A program made the position numbers and the translations under genes. Shown here one piece after another: positions 50,558 through 60,594 of a stretch of DNA of 64,000 nucleotides. This DNA comes from Scatosoma sp045614565. Its GTDB lineage: Bacteria; Bacillota; Clostridia; Christensenellales; Borkfalkiaceae. The notes under the pieces are model-generated. The model searched no databases. It was not told where the DNA came from and was given only the letters and a program-made list of their open reading frames with translations. Within the stretch, counting starts at the first letter, position 1. Every line of letters begins with the position of its first letter. The DNA lies in assembly GCA_045614565.1 (NCBI GenBank), contig JAZLDG010000074.1:42316-106315 (forward strand). Direction: 5' to 3'.

Positions 50558-52546
50558 TTATTCTAATTCAAACGCGCCCGTGTACAGTTGATAGTACGTA
50601 CCCTTTTGCGCGATTAGCTGTTCGTGCGTGCCGCGCTCGATGATATGACCGTGGTCAAGCACCATAATTGCGTTGGAATTGCGGACGGTGGAAAGTCTAT
50701 GGGCGATTACGAACACCGTTCTGCCTTCCATCAGTTTATCCATACCGTCGGTAACGAGTGCTTCCGTACGCGTATCGATACACGAAGTCGCTTCGTCCAA
50801 AATCATCGCGGGCGCGTCGGCAACCGCCACGCGGGCAATGGAAAGGAGTTGTCTTTGACCTTGGGAAAGGTTTGCGCCGTTGTTGGTAAGCACCGTTTCG
50901 TACCCGTCGGGCAAACGTCGGATAAAATCGTCTGCGTTGGCGAGCTTGGCGGCGGCGATACATTCTTCGTCCGTCGCGTCCAGCCGTCCGTAACGGATAT
51001 TTTCCATTACCGTACCCGTAAACAAATTCGTGTCCTGCAAAACAATCCCGAGCGAACGCCGTAAGTCGCTTTTACGGATTTTATTGATATTGATACCGTC
51101 GTAACGGATTTTTCCGTCGGCAATATCGTAAAAACGGTTGATAAGGTTGGTAATCGTCGTTTTTCCCGCGCCCGTCGCACCGACGAACGCGATTTTTTGC
51201 CCAGGTTTGGCGTACAGCGTAACGTCGGTAAGCACCTGTTTTTCGGGCACGTAGCCGAAATCGACCATATCCATTACGATATCCCCTTTCAGCTCGGTAT
51301 ACGTCGTCGTACCGTCCGTTTTATGGTAATGCTTCCAAGCCCAAAGCCCCGTACGCTCCTGCGTTTCCACGATTTCGCCGTTTTCATCCTTTTTGGCGTT
51401 CACGAGCGTTACGTAGCCTTCGTCCATTTCGGGCGGTTCGTCCATAAGCGTAAACACGCGGCTTGCGCCCGCAAGACCCATTGCAATCATCGAAACCTGA
51501 TGGGACATTTGGTTGACGATTTGTGAGAAATTCCTTGAAAAGCCCAAAAAGGCAACGATCGTACCGATATCAAGAATCGCTTTTTCCGCCGCGAACAGGT
51601 TAGAAAAACCGATATTAGGCACTTGTAAGGTAAATAACAACGCGCCGATAATAGCGATTAAAACGTAGGTGATGTTCCCGATATTGCCAAGGATCGGACC
51701 TAAAACGTTACCGAAAATATGCGCGCGCTCGCTATCCTTGAAAAGTTTTTCGTTCAACTCGTCAAAATTCTCTTTGGCTTTTTCTTCGTGGGTAAAGACT
51801 TTAACGACCTTTTGCCCTTTCATCATTTCTTCTACGAAGCCTTCTTCCATGGCAAGCGAAGATTGCTGCGCGACCATATATTTCGCGCTGTTTCCACCGA
51901 TTTTCTTGACAACAAAGGTCATCGCCACCGTGCAAAAGCCCACGACGATGGAGAGCCAGAAACTAAACGAAAGCATCATTCCCACGGAAACGACGAGCGT
52001 TAAGGCATTGGAAAACATATTTGGCAAGCTTTGTCCGATGATTTGCCGTACCGCGTCCGTGTCGTTCGTGTAACAGCTCATAATTTCGCCGTGCGCGTGG
52101 GTGTCGAAATATTTAATGGGGAGCGACTGCATTTTGGCGAACATTTCTTCGCGCAACCGATAGAGCATACCCTGCGTAACCGTCGCCATTATCCGCGAAT
52201 ATACGAAGTTTGCCACAACGACGAATCCGTACACCGACACCATCATTACGATCAAACCCGTCAATACGCCGTACAAAGCGTCCGTCATACCGCCGCCCTT
52301 AATTGCGGGCGTAATGACTTCGTTGACGAGATCTTTCATATACAGCGTGGAAACCAAGCTCCCGAGTGAACTGAATATCAAGCACAGAAAGACGACGATC
52401 ATTTGCCATTTATAATACTTAAACAGCATTTTCATAAGACGGGTAAACGTGCCTTTCTTGATCGCGCCCTTGGGAACGGGCATTGCGCGGCCACGCATCG
52501 GTTTTACCACGCGGGGTTTTTGTTCGTATTTCTTTTCTTCCGACAT
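50558..52546 (-). CDS. ABC exporter half with canonical ATPase site
   Basis: The 662-residue membrane-ATPase fusion has a cytoplasmic basic N-terminal extension (~1-35), six transmembrane helices and a C-terminal nucleotide-binding domain. The latter has Walker A GATGAGKTT, signature NLSQGQRQL and Walker B MILDEATS with the catalytic Glu. Its start codon overlaps the previous gene's stop by one base (TAATG). With the next protein it forms a heterodimeric exporter of the MdlAB/TM287-288 type; the substrate is unknown. Confidence 0.9.
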   Translation of the reverse strand: MSEEKKYEQKPRVVKPMRGRAMPVPKGAIKKGTFTRLMKMLFKYYKWQMIVVFLCLIFSSLGSLVSTLYMKDLVNEVITPAIKGGGMTDALYGVLTGLIVMMVSVYGFVVVANFVYSRIMATVTQGMLYRLREEMFAKMQSLPIKYFDTHAHGEIMSCYTNDTDAVRQIIGQSLPNMFSNALTLVVSVGMMLSFSFWLSIVVGFCTVAMTFVVKKIGGNSAKYMVAQQSSLAMEEGFVEEMMKGQKVVKVFTHEEKAKENFDELNEKLFKDSERAHIFGNVLGPILGNIGNITYVLIAIIGALLFTLQVPNIGFSNLFAAEKAILDIGTIVAFLGFSRNFSQIVNQMSHQVSMIAMGLAGASRVFTLMDEPPEMDEGYVTLVNAKKDENGEIVETQERTGLWAWKHYHKTDGTTTYTELKGDIVMDMVDFGYVPEKQVLTDVTLYAKPGQKIAFVGATGAGKTTITNLINRFYDIADGKIRYDGININKIRKSDLRRSLGIVLQDTNLFTGTVMENIRYGRLDATDEECIAAAKLANADDFIRRLPDGYETVLTNNGANLSQGQRQLLSIARVAVADAPAMILDEATSCIDTRTEALVTDGMDKLMEGRTVFVIAHRLSTVRNSNAIMVLDHGHIIERGTHEQLIAQKGTYYQLYTGAFELE

Positions 52547-54324
52547 TACGCTTCACCCCCTTTACTCTTGGTTTGCGCTTCGTAGATTTCGCGATAAATA
52601 TCGCTTTCTTTCATAAGCGCGTCGTGATTGCCGCAAGCCACAATCTTGCCGCCGTCTAAAATGAGTATCTTATCCGCGTGTTCTACGGACGACACGCGTT
52701 GCGCGATAATAATTTTCGTCGTTTGGGGAATTTCCGTATCGAACGCTTTACGGATAAACGCGTCCGTTTTGGTATCGACCGCGCTCGTCGAGTCGTCCAA
52801 AATCAATATCTTGGGTTTACGGAGCAAAGCGCGGGCAATACAAAGCCGTTGCTTTTGACCGCCCGAAACGTTCGTGCCGCCCTGCTCGATATAGGTATCG
52901 TACCCGTCGGGGAACGCACGGATAAATTCGTCCGCTTGCGCAAGCTTGCACACGCGTTCGATATCTTCGTCGGTGGCGTTCTCGTCGCCCCAACGCAAAT
53001 TTTCTTTAATCGTACCCGAAAAGAGTACGTTCTTTTGCAAGACCACCGCCACGTCTTTGCGGAGTGCGTCCAAATCGTAGTCCTTGATGTTCACGCCGCC
53101 GACGTACACCGCGCCTTCCGTCGCGTCGTATAGACGGGGAATGAGCTGAATGAGCGTAGTTTTCGACGAGCCCGTGCCGCCTAAAATCCCCACCGTTTCG
53201 CCCGATTGAATTTCCAAATTTATATTAGAAAGCGCGTATTCATGGGCCGTTTTCGCGTACTTGAACTGTACGTTTTCAAAACGCACAGAGCCGTCCTTGA
53301 CCTGCGTTACGCCCTGCTCGGGACTGACGATGTCCGATTCGCATTGCATAACTTCCGCAATTCTCCGTCCCGATTCTAAGGACATAGACAGCATCACGAA
53401 AATCATAGAGAACATCATAAGACAGGCCAGCATTTGTATACCGTAGGCAATGAGCGCGGAAAGCTGTCCCGTACCGAAACCGTCGTACGCCGCCCAAAAG
53501 TTCGGATCGACGATCGCGTACGCCGCGAATACGGAAATGAGAATGGACGCAAAATTGATAAACAGCGTCATAATCGGGCCGTTGAGCGCGATTACCTTTT
53601 CCGCGCGCGTGAAATCGTCGCGGACTTCCCCCGCCGCTTTTTGGAATTTTTCCGTTTCGTACCCTTCGCGCACGAACGATTTGACTACGCGAATACCGCC
53701 CACGTTTTCCTGCACGGAATTATTGAGCGCGTCGTATTTTTTGAAGATACGACGGAAATAGGGCATAACGAAACGCATAATCGAAATAATCAAAAATGCA
53801 AGGAAGGGCACGATCACGACGAAAATCCAAGCGAGCTTGGGATTGACCGTGAAGCTCATTATAATCGCGAAAATAAATTGCAAGGGTACGCGTACCACAA
53901 TCCGCAAACACATTTGAAAGGATTGCTGTACGTTGGAAACGTCCGTCGTCAAGCGGGTCACGAGCGACGAAGTAGAGAACGTGTCTACGTTTCCGAACGA
54001 GAATTTTTGCACTTTATAAAACAAATCGTGGCGCAAATTTTTCGCAAAGCCGCAGCTTGCCGTCGCTGCAAACCGGCCCGCAAGCACGCCGCTTACGATG
54101 GATACGAGCGCGAGCGCGACCAAAATAATCCCGTATTTTAATACGAGCTGCATCGCGACGTCCGAAGCCACCACCGAACCGTCGTTGGGCTGAATCGCGG
54201 TGATAAGCTGTGCCATAAAGAAGGGAATTAAACACTCGCATAACGCTTCTAAAACCATAAAAACGGGCGTTATGATCGCGGGTTTTTTATATTCCCTTAC
54301 GCTTTTTAGCAAGGTTTTTACCAT
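52546..54324 (-). CDS. ABC exporter half with degenerate ATPase site
   Basis: The 592-residue partner of the following half-exporter has six N-terminal transmembrane helices and an ATPase domain with Walker A GGTGSSKTT, signature NVSGGQKQR and Walker B ILILDDSTSAVD. The Walker B acid is Asp where Glu is catalytic, the usual mark of the non-hydrolysing site in heterodimeric exporters. Multidrug or lipid export is possible. Confidence 0.9.
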   Translation of the reverse strand: MVKTLLKSVREYKKPAIITPVFMVLEALCECLIPFFMAQLITAIQPNDGSVVASDVAMQLVLKYGIILVALALVSIVSGVLAGRFAATASCGFAKNLRHDLFYKVQKFSFGNVDTFSTSSLVTRLTTDVSNVQQSFQMCLRIVVRVPLQFIFAIIMSFTVNPKLAWIFVVIVPFLAFLIISIMRFVMPYFRRIFKKYDALNNSVQENVGGIRVVKSFVREGYETEKFQKAAGEVRDDFTRAEKVIALNGPIMTLFINFASILISVFAAYAIVDPNFWAAYDGFGTGQLSALIAYGIQMLACLMMFSMIFVMLSMSLESGRRIAEVMQCESDIVSPEQGVTQVKDGSVRFENVQFKYAKTAHEYALSNINLEIQSGETVGILGGTGSSKTTLIQLIPRLYDATEGAVYVGGVNIKDYDLDALRKDVAVVLQKNVLFSGTIKENLRWGDENATDEDIERVCKLAQADEFIRAFPDGYDTYIEQGGTNVSGGQKQRLCIARALLRKPKILILDDSTSAVDTKTDAFIRKAFDTEIPQTTKIIIAQRVSSVEHADKILILDGGKIVACGNHDALMKESDIYREIYEAQTKSKGGEA

Positions 54325-54436
54325 AAGTATCTCCTTCTATCATTGCATTATCCATACCATTATATTTTTTTATAAAAAATATGTCAACGGTTTGGGGGTA
54401 AAAATTTATCCTTTCACGGAAATTTCATTTTTGGGG

Positions 54437-56686
54437 TTACAAGCTTCGTTCTTCTTTACAGGTGAAATAAATAATTTGATATTTTTGCGCCAACTGCTTC
54501 ATCAATGCCTTTGCGCGCGCCGTTTTTTCATCGTCAAGGTTGGTAAACGGATCGTCCAAAATCAAGGGCGGGGCATCCTTGGTGAATACGGCTTCCGCAA
54601 GTGCGACGCGTACGCAAAAATCAAGTAAATCTTTCATACCCGCGCTGAAATATTCCGCGCTCCGCAAGTTCCCGTTTTCGTCGGATATGGGCGCGCCGTC
54701 GGCGGCAAATTGCAAGCCCTGCGCCCGCTCGTTAAACCCAAGCGTTTGCGCGTATACGCGCAAGGACTGTTCGACGGGATCAAGATACCGCGTAGCCATA
54801 TTTGCCCGCGCCCGCGTGAGCAATTCTTTGGCGTAGCGTATTGCCGTCAAGCGTTTTTCAAGCCGTGCCTTTTCTTCCAAAAGCGCGCTTTCTTCCGCTT
54901 CGTAATCGGTCAGTTCCGCCGCCCGTTTTTGGAGTTGCTCCGCGCCCGCAACCGCTTTGCCGAGCATCGTCGTCAAATTTTCCTTTTCTTCTTCCTTATA
55001 GCGGATTTGCGTCTTGATATCTTCGATATCGGACGGGTAAATTTCCCGTTCGTCTAATACACGGTAGCTATCTTGCGCATTTTGAACGGGCGTTAAGGCG
55101 GAAAGCTTATGCGTGTATTCCCGTGAAATTTGCGTATATTTTTCGTGCGCCGCAACCCCGTCTTTTAGCTTGCCGAGCGCGGCTCTGTAATCGTAAATCT
55201 CCCCGAAACGGAAATTGCTTAAAAAGCGTTGGATTGCCCCGTCCAGCTCTTGCGAGTGCGCCCGCCTTTCTTCCAAATACGCGGAAAGTTCTTCAAATTC
55301 CGTTTCCGTTTGCGGTGCAATGAGCGCAAGCTTACGATCGATTTCCACGAGTTCCGCTTTAATCGCTTCGTAACGCGCCACGAGCGCGGGGTCTTTGGGT
55401 TCTTCCTTGGGTTTTTGCGGTTTATCCACGCTTCGGAGCATCACAATAAAGCACACCAGTACGCCCGCCGCGCCGATCGCAAGCAGGCTCGCGCCAAGCG
55501 CGGGGATACCTTCCACGAGCATCGCGCCGATGATGGACAACGCCAACATAAACACGAGCGCAAACGTCGCTTTTATCCCCCGTTTCGCCTTGGTTTTGTC
55601 CTTGCTTACCCGCGGCGTTTCTTTTTTAGGCGGGTTGAGCAATAATTCATAGCTTTCCAACGACTTTTCCGTAGCCGCGCGTTGGGTTTCCAAGGTCTGT
55701 TTGTCGCGGATTTGCGCCGACAAAGCCGCGTACGCGCTTTCCTTTTCTAAAAGCTGGGCTTTGACTTCGTAAAATTCGTTCACGGCTTTTTCCAAGCCTT
55801 CGGTATTGAGCGTTGCGGGCGCGTTTTCACCAAAAAACGCGTTCCATTCCGCGAGCGCGGTTTGCGCTTCGGAAAGCTTACTTTCTATCTCCGCTCTTAC
55901 GGCGCGTTGCGCAGCCATTTCGCTACGGCGGGTATATTCTTCGCTCTTTGCCGCAAGCCGTGCAATCTCGTCCGAAAGCCCTTTAAGCCGCGCCGTACGC
56001 GCTTCCATTTCCCGCTCCGTTTCCGCCAGACGGTCGGCGGCGTTTTTGCAGTCCGTTTTTTGCGCGTTCAAATACGCAAGCCGTTCGTCCAGCTCGTCGA
56101 GCTTGCCTTTGGCGGGACGGCGTTTCGCGCGAAGCGCGCGATCGGCGGCTTCCAAACGATCCAACGCGTTTTGCCCGCCCGTTTGATCGGCGGTAACGCT
56201 TAAAAGGGCTAAAAGCTTGCCCTTGATATTTTCAGGGAGCGCGGCGCAATTTGCAATATTTTGGGGCAAATACGCCGTCTTACGATAGCTTTCTCTATCC
56301 AGCCCGAACACCGTTTCGCCCACGCGTTCGGCTTTGTCGCCGAAATCGTAGCAAAGCATATTGTTCGCGTCGTACACGCGTACGGTATCTCCGCTCGGCG
56401 TGCGGGCAAAAAAGCGTTCGATACGGTAGGTCTTTCCCTCGTACGAAAACACGAGCGATCCGCCGAAGCGTGCGCCCGACCACGGCTCGTATTTGAGCCG
56501 TGCGTTTTCGCTCACGATTTTGCTTCTTCCCCCGTCGATTCCGTAAAACATACTCTCCAAAAATTCGGCGAGCGTCGTTTTTCCCCAACCGTTTTCTTCC
56601 TTGAAAACGGTGATTGGCGCGGAAAGATCAAAACTGCGGTCCACGAATTTTCCAAAACCCGTGATATAGCAAGAAACGAGTTTCAT
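54437..56686 (-). CDS. YhaN-like AAA ATPase with coiled coil and internal membrane segments
   Basis: The 749-residue SMC/Rad50-like protein has the N-terminal Walker A-type ENGWGKTTLAEFLESMFYG (31-49) and a long coiled coil. Two hydrophobic segments sit in the middle (FALVFMLALSIIGAMLVEGI, then GASLLAIGAAGVLVCFIVML). It ends in the ABC signature and Walker B (SAGMKDLLDFCVRVALAEAV, PPLILDDPFTNLD). This is the YhaN arrangement, SbcC-related. It overlaps the YhaO-like gene by 4 bases (ATGA) and probably forms a DNA end-processing complex with it near the membrane. Confidence 0.85.
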   Translation of the reverse strand: MKLVSCYITGFGKFVDRSFDLSAPITVFKEENGWGKTTLAEFLESMFYGIDGGRSKIVSENARLKYEPWSGARFGGSLVFSYEGKTYRIERFFARTPSGDTVRVYDANNMLCYDFGDKAERVGETVFGLDRESYRKTAYLPQNIANCAALPENIKGKLLALLSVTADQTGGQNALDRLEAADRALRAKRRPAKGKLDELDERLAYLNAQKTDCKNAADRLAETEREMEARTARLKGLSDEIARLAAKSEEYTRRSEMAAQRAVRAEIESKLSEAQTALAEWNAFFGENAPATLNTEGLEKAVNEFYEVKAQLLEKESAYAALSAQIRDKQTLETQRAATEKSLESYELLLNPPKKETPRVSKDKTKAKRGIKATFALVFMLALSIIGAMLVEGIPALGASLLAIGAAGVLVCFIVMLRSVDKPQKPKEEPKDPALVARYEAIKAELVEIDRKLALIAPQTETEFEELSAYLEERRAHSQELDGAIQRFLSNFRFGEIYDYRAALGKLKDGVAAHEKYTQISREYTHKLSALTPVQNAQDSYRVLDEREIYPSDIEDIKTQIRYKEEEKENLTTMLGKAVAGAEQLQKRAAELTDYEAEESALLEEKARLEKRLTAIRYAKELLTRARANMATRYLDPVEQSLRVYAQTLGFNERAQGLQFAADGAPISDENGNLRSAEYFSAGMKDLLDFCVRVALAEAVFTKDAPPLILDDPFTNLDDEKTARAKALMKQLAQKYQIIYFTCKEERSL

Positions 56687-57747
56687 AAATCAATCTCCTC
56701 CCCCGCAAGCGCTTTCAGCCCCACTTCTAAAATTTCTTCGCGCAAGCTCTCGTTCATCTCGTACCTGCCCACTTCTCTCACAAATTCCCCACGTTCGGTT
56801 AAATCGTTTTCATAGGTCTTGGGGTCAAGGAATAAACGGCTTTCGTCCACCGTTTTCACGAAGAAAAAGCGTTCGGAAAGCCGCGTGGATAACAGCGCGG
56901 TATCCTTTTTCAAACCCGCTTCAAAAGTTCCGCACAGCACGAGTCGTATCATATTGTCGCCGTTTTCGTCTTGCAAAGCGTTGAGCGCGGCGTTTTCCAA
57001 ATCAAAATAACTGCGGCAAGCGGAAATATCCACCCGCTTTTCCACGATTTCGCGGCGAGCAAAGGACAGGAATTTTTCGTTTACAATCCCGCCGTTTGCG
57101 ATTTCTAACAAGAAGAAGCCCCGTTTCCCGATTTCGTCAAAGCCCCGACCTTCGGGACAACCGCAATAGCGGTATTTTCCGCGCATATCCAGTCGTTCCG
57201 CTTGCGGCGTGGGGATATGGATATGTCCGAGCGCAAGATAGTCGATATATTTGTTTTGCAGGCTTGCAAGCGGGATTTCGCTCTTGATATCCCCGTGCAT
57301 TAAGACGATATTAAACGCGTTCGCATCCAAAGCAAGCGAAGAAAGCGCGAGCGGGGAAATATTTTTGGTATCAATCCCCGTGACGGTCACACCTTCGCCC
57401 AAAGCGTACGCCTGCCAGCCGTGACCACGGGAAAAGGTAAAGAAATTGTCGGGCAATTCGTCGCGAGTGTCAAATTCGTCGTCGTGGTTGCCCGAAACGT
57501 AAAAAAAGCAAACGGGTTTCGCCGCCGCAATAAAGGACAGCGTTTGCCGTTTGACCGCGGGAGAAACGCGGTTTTCATCAAATAAATCGCCCGCGAGCAA
57601 AACTGCCGCCACGCCGTGTTCCTTGGCGTACAAGCAAAGTTTCTTAAACCCGTCTAAAATCTCCGCTTTGCGGAGCTGGGCTTTTTCGCGCGGCAAGTTT
57701 TTCATCGCCGAGCCGATATGAATATCCCCCGTATGTATAATCTTCAC
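56683..57747 (-). CDS. YhaO/SbcD-like metallophosphoesterase nuclease
   Basis: The 354-residue Mre11-type nuclease starts with GTG at 57747, downstream of AAGGAG and a TTTACA-N17-TATAAT promoter (57799-57771). Metal motifs: HTGDIHIGSAM (5-15), LLAGDLFDENR, VSGNHDDEFD and LGHIHIP. It partners the YhaN-like ATPase encoded 4 bases into its stop. A role in double-strand-break repair is inferred from the SbcCD relationship. Confidence 0.9.
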   Translation of the reverse strand: MKIIHTGDIHIGSAMKNLPREKAQLRKAEILDGFKKLCLYAKEHGVAAVLLAGDLFDENRVSPAVKRQTLSFIAAAKPVCFFYVSGNHDDEFDTRDELPDNFFTFSRGHGWQAYALGEGVTVTGIDTKNISPLALSSLALDANAFNIVLMHGDIKSEIPLASLQNKYIDYLALGHIHIPTPQAERLDMRGKYRYCGCPEGRGFDEIGKRGFFLLEIANGGIVNEKFLSFARREIVEKRVDISACRSYFDLENAALNALQDENGDNMIRLVLCGTFEAGLKKDTALLSTRLSERFFFVKTVDESRLFLDPKTYENDLTERGEFVREVGRYEMNESLREEILEVGLKALAGEEIDL

Positions 57748-57770
57748 GATCGTTCACACTCCTTTTTCCT

Positions 57771-57799
57771 ATTATATCATAAATACGTGGAATTGTAAA
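57771..57799 (-). promoter_or_regulatory. promoter of the yhaO-yhaN pair
   Basis: The minus strand has TTTACA (57799-57794), 17 bases, TATAAT (57776-57771). Confidence 0.75.
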
Positions 57800-57847
57800 C
57801 AAAAAAAGCGAAAATTCGTTCGTTTTTCGCATTTGTCAAGCGGTAAA

Positions 57848-57881
57848 ATTTGGGGAACGGGCACACCCGTTCCCCAAAATC
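57848..57881 (-). terminator. terminator after clpB
   Basis: TTTTGGGGAACGGG and CCCGTTCCCCAAA form a strong hairpin followed by TTTTACC. Confidence 0.85.
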
Positions 57882-60467
57882 TTACCGAATAAACAATCCG
57901 TTCTCGTTTGCGTCCACTTCGACGGTTTGCCCCGCCGAAAAATCGCCCGCGAGAATACGCTTGGCAATCGCCGTTTCGAGCGCGTGTTGAATATACCGTT
58001 TGAGCGGTCTTGCCCCGTAAACGGGGTCGTAACCCTTTTCCACGATCGCGTCCACCACCTTTTGCGTGAGCGACAGCGCAAGCTGTTTCTCGTTCAAACG
58101 CTTTTTCAAGTCCTGCACGAGTAAATGCACGATTTTGCCGATTTCCGTCTTGTTCAACGGTTTGAAAAACACCGTTTCGTCCAAGCGGTTCAAAAATTCG
58201 GGACGGAAAGACGCTTTCAGCATCACGTTAACTTCTTTTTTCGCTTCTTCGGACAGCGTTCCGTCGTATTCAATCCCGTCCAAAATCGCGGACGAGCCTA
58301 AATTCGACGTGAGTATAATAACGGTATTTTTGAAATCCACCGTTCTACCCTGTCCGTCGGTAATCCGCCCGTCGTCCAAGACCTGCAACAACACGTTAAA
58401 CACGTCGGGGTGCGCTTTTTCGACTTCGTCGAACAAAACCACGCTATACGGTTTTCTCCGTACCGCTTCGGTCAGCTGCCCCCCTTCGTCGTAGCCCACG
58501 TAGCCCGGGGGCGCGCCGATCAAGCGCGATACCGAATATTTTTCCATATATTCGCTCATATCGATACGAATCATATTCTTTTCATCGTCAAACAGCGACC
58601 GCGCGAGCGTTTTCGCAAGCTCCGTTTTCCCCACGCCCGTCGGTCCTAAAAACAGGAACGACCCGATCGGACGATTGGGATCGGCGATCCCCGCACGAGA
58701 ACGCAAAATGGCGTCCGCAACCGCTTCCACGGCTTCATCTTGTCCGATCACCCGCTCGTGCAAGGTATCGCCAAGGCGCAACAGCTTCTCTCTTTCCCCT
58801 TCGACGAGCTTGGCAACGGGTATCCCCGTCCACCGCGCGACGATACGCGCGATTTCTTCTTCGCTGACGCGGTCGCGAAGCAACGAATTTTCCGTTGCGC
58901 TCGTACCTGCCCCCGCTCTTTCAAGCTCTTCAAGCTGTTTTTTGAGCTCGGGAATTTTCCCGTATTGCAGTTGGCTTGCCCTTTCAAGGTCGTATTCCCG
59001 TTGCGCCTTTTCAAGGCTCGCCCCCGCAAGCTCTAATTCTTCGCGAAGCTTTTGCACCTTGCCGATCGAATTTCTTTCGTTTTCCCACTTGACTTTCATT
59101 TGCCCGTAATTTTCCCGAAGCTCTAAAAGCTCTTTTACGATTTGGGTAAGGTGGGAAGCGGAAAGCGCGTCCGTTTCCTTTTTCAGCGCGTTTTGCTCGA
59201 TTTCAAGCTGCATAATTTTCCGCGCGATTTCGTCCATTTCGGACGGCATAGACTGCATTTCCGTCTTAATTAAAGCGCAAGCTTCGTCCACGAGATCGAT
59301 CGCCTTATCGGGCAAAAAGCGATCGGTGATATAACGGTTAGAAAGCGTAGCCGCCGCAATCAACGCGTTGTCTTGGATCTTTACGCCGTGATAAACTTCG
59401 TAACGTTCTTTCAAACCGCGTAAAATGGAAATTGTGTCTTCCACGGTCGGTTCTCCCACGAGTACGGGCTGAAAACGCCGTTCCAGCGCAGGGTCTTTTT
59501 CGATATATTTACGGTATTCGTCCAAAGTCGTTGCGCCGATACAATGCAATTCCCCGCGGGCGAGCATCGGCTTTAACAAATTCCCCGCATCCATCGCGCC
59601 GTCCGTTTTTCCCGCGCCGACGATGGTGTGCAGCTCGTCGATAAACAAAATAATCCCGCCGTCGCTCTTTTTCACTTCGGCAAGTACGGCTTTTAACCGT
59701 TCTTCAAACTCGCCGCGGAACTTCGCGCCCGCGATCAACGCGCCGATGTCCAAGGAAAATACCTTTCTATCCTTTAAGCTGTCGGGAACGTCCCCTTTCA
59801 TAATCCGAATGGCAAGACCTTCGGCAATCGCCGTTTTGCCTACGCCCGCTTCGCCGATTAAAACGGGATTGTTTTTGGTTTTTCTCGACAAAATCCGAAC
59901 GACGTTGCGGATTTCTTCGTCACGTCCGATGACGGGGTCGATCTTTTGCGCCCGCGCCTTTTCCACGAGATCCACGCCGTATTTATTCAAAACGTCGTAG
60001 GTGTCTTCGGGATCTTCGCTGTCTACTCTCCGATTACCGCGAACGCTTGCAAGTGCTTGCATAAACGCGTTTTGTTCAATTCCGTACGAAGCTAATAGCT
60101 TTTTCACCTGCGCGTCGGGCTTTTCGGTTAAACCGAAAAACAAATGCTCGACGGACAAATATCCGTCCCCCATCTTCGCCGCTTGCGATTCGCCCGCTTC
60201 AATCGCTTGCGCGAGCGCGGTGGAAATATATTGCTCCCCGCCGCTCACCTTTGGTAATTTCTCAATCAAACGCAAAGCTTCCGCGGACATTTTGCCCCCG
60301 TCCTTTTGCATTTTTTGCATAAGCTGACCGATCAAGCCTTCTTCCGCCGTCAAAAGAGCGTGTAAAAGGTGCAGTTGACCGATTTCCTGATTGCCGTATT
60401 CGCGTGCGGTGGCTTGCGCCTTTTGCAAAGCCGCCGTCGTTTTCGTCGTAAATTTACGCATATCCAT
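57882..60467 (-). CDS. clpB: ClpB disaggregase
   Basis: ClpB is the hexameric AAA+ chaperone that, with DnaK, rescues aggregated proteins. ATG 60467 follows AGGAG by 9 bases, giving 861 residues. Order: N-terminal Clp repeat domain (to ~150), NBD1 with GEAGVGKTA near 205, a coiled-coil middle domain (~400-530) that marks ClpB versus ClpC, and NBD2 with GPTGVGKTE near 607 and RPEFLNRLDE sensor region. No CtsR box or CIRCE element is apparent upstream. Confidence 0.96.
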   Translation of the reverse strand: MDMRKFTTKTTAALQKAQATAREYGNQEIGQLHLLHALLTAEEGLIGQLMQKMQKDGGKMSAEALRLIEKLPKVSGGEQYISTALAQAIEAGESQAAKMGDGYLSVEHLFFGLTEKPDAQVKKLLASYGIEQNAFMQALASVRGNRRVDSEDPEDTYDVLNKYGVDLVEKARAQKIDPVIGRDEEIRNVVRILSRKTKNNPVLIGEAGVGKTAIAEGLAIRIMKGDVPDSLKDRKVFSLDIGALIAGAKFRGEFEERLKAVLAEVKKSDGGIILFIDELHTIVGAGKTDGAMDAGNLLKPMLARGELHCIGATTLDEYRKYIEKDPALERRFQPVLVGEPTVEDTISILRGLKERYEVYHGVKIQDNALIAAATLSNRYITDRFLPDKAIDLVDEACALIKTEMQSMPSEMDEIARKIMQLEIEQNALKKETDALSASHLTQIVKELLELRENYGQMKVKWENERNSIGKVQKLREELELAGASLEKAQREYDLERASQLQYGKIPELKKQLEELERAGAGTSATENSLLRDRVSEEEIARIVARWTGIPVAKLVEGEREKLLRLGDTLHERVIGQDEAVEAVADAILRSRAGIADPNRPIGSFLFLGPTGVGKTELAKTLARSLFDDEKNMIRIDMSEYMEKYSVSRLIGAPPGYVGYDEGGQLTEAVRRKPYSVVLFDEVEKAHPDVFNVLLQVLDDGRITDGQGRTVDFKNTVIILTSNLGSSAILDGIEYDGTLSEEAKKEVNVMLKASFRPEFLNRLDETVFFKPLNKTEIGKIVHLLVQDLKKRLNEKQLALSLTQKVVDAIVEKGYDPVYGARPLKRYIQHALETAIAKRILAGDFSAGQTVEVDANENGLFIR

Positions 60468-60566
60468 ATTCAACTTCTCCTTTTTCCTTTCGTTTTCATT
60501 TTATTTGTAACCCTTTTCCACTCGTTTCAAACTTTTCGTAAAAACTTTTTTCAAAGACGAAAAAAT

Positions 60567-60592
60567 CCCCCGCTTTTATAGCGGGGGATAAC
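60567..60592 (-). terminator. terminator after the zinc-ribbon gene
   Basis: CCCCCGCT and AGCGGGGG form a short stem around TTTAT, followed on the minus strand by ATTTTTTCG. Confidence 0.7.
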
Positions 60593-60594
60593 GC

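Noticed and set aside
60468..60594. Possible CtsR or CIRCE operator upstream of clpB
   Set aside because: I looked for the tandem GGTCAAA heptamers and the CIRCE inverted repeat; neither is present.
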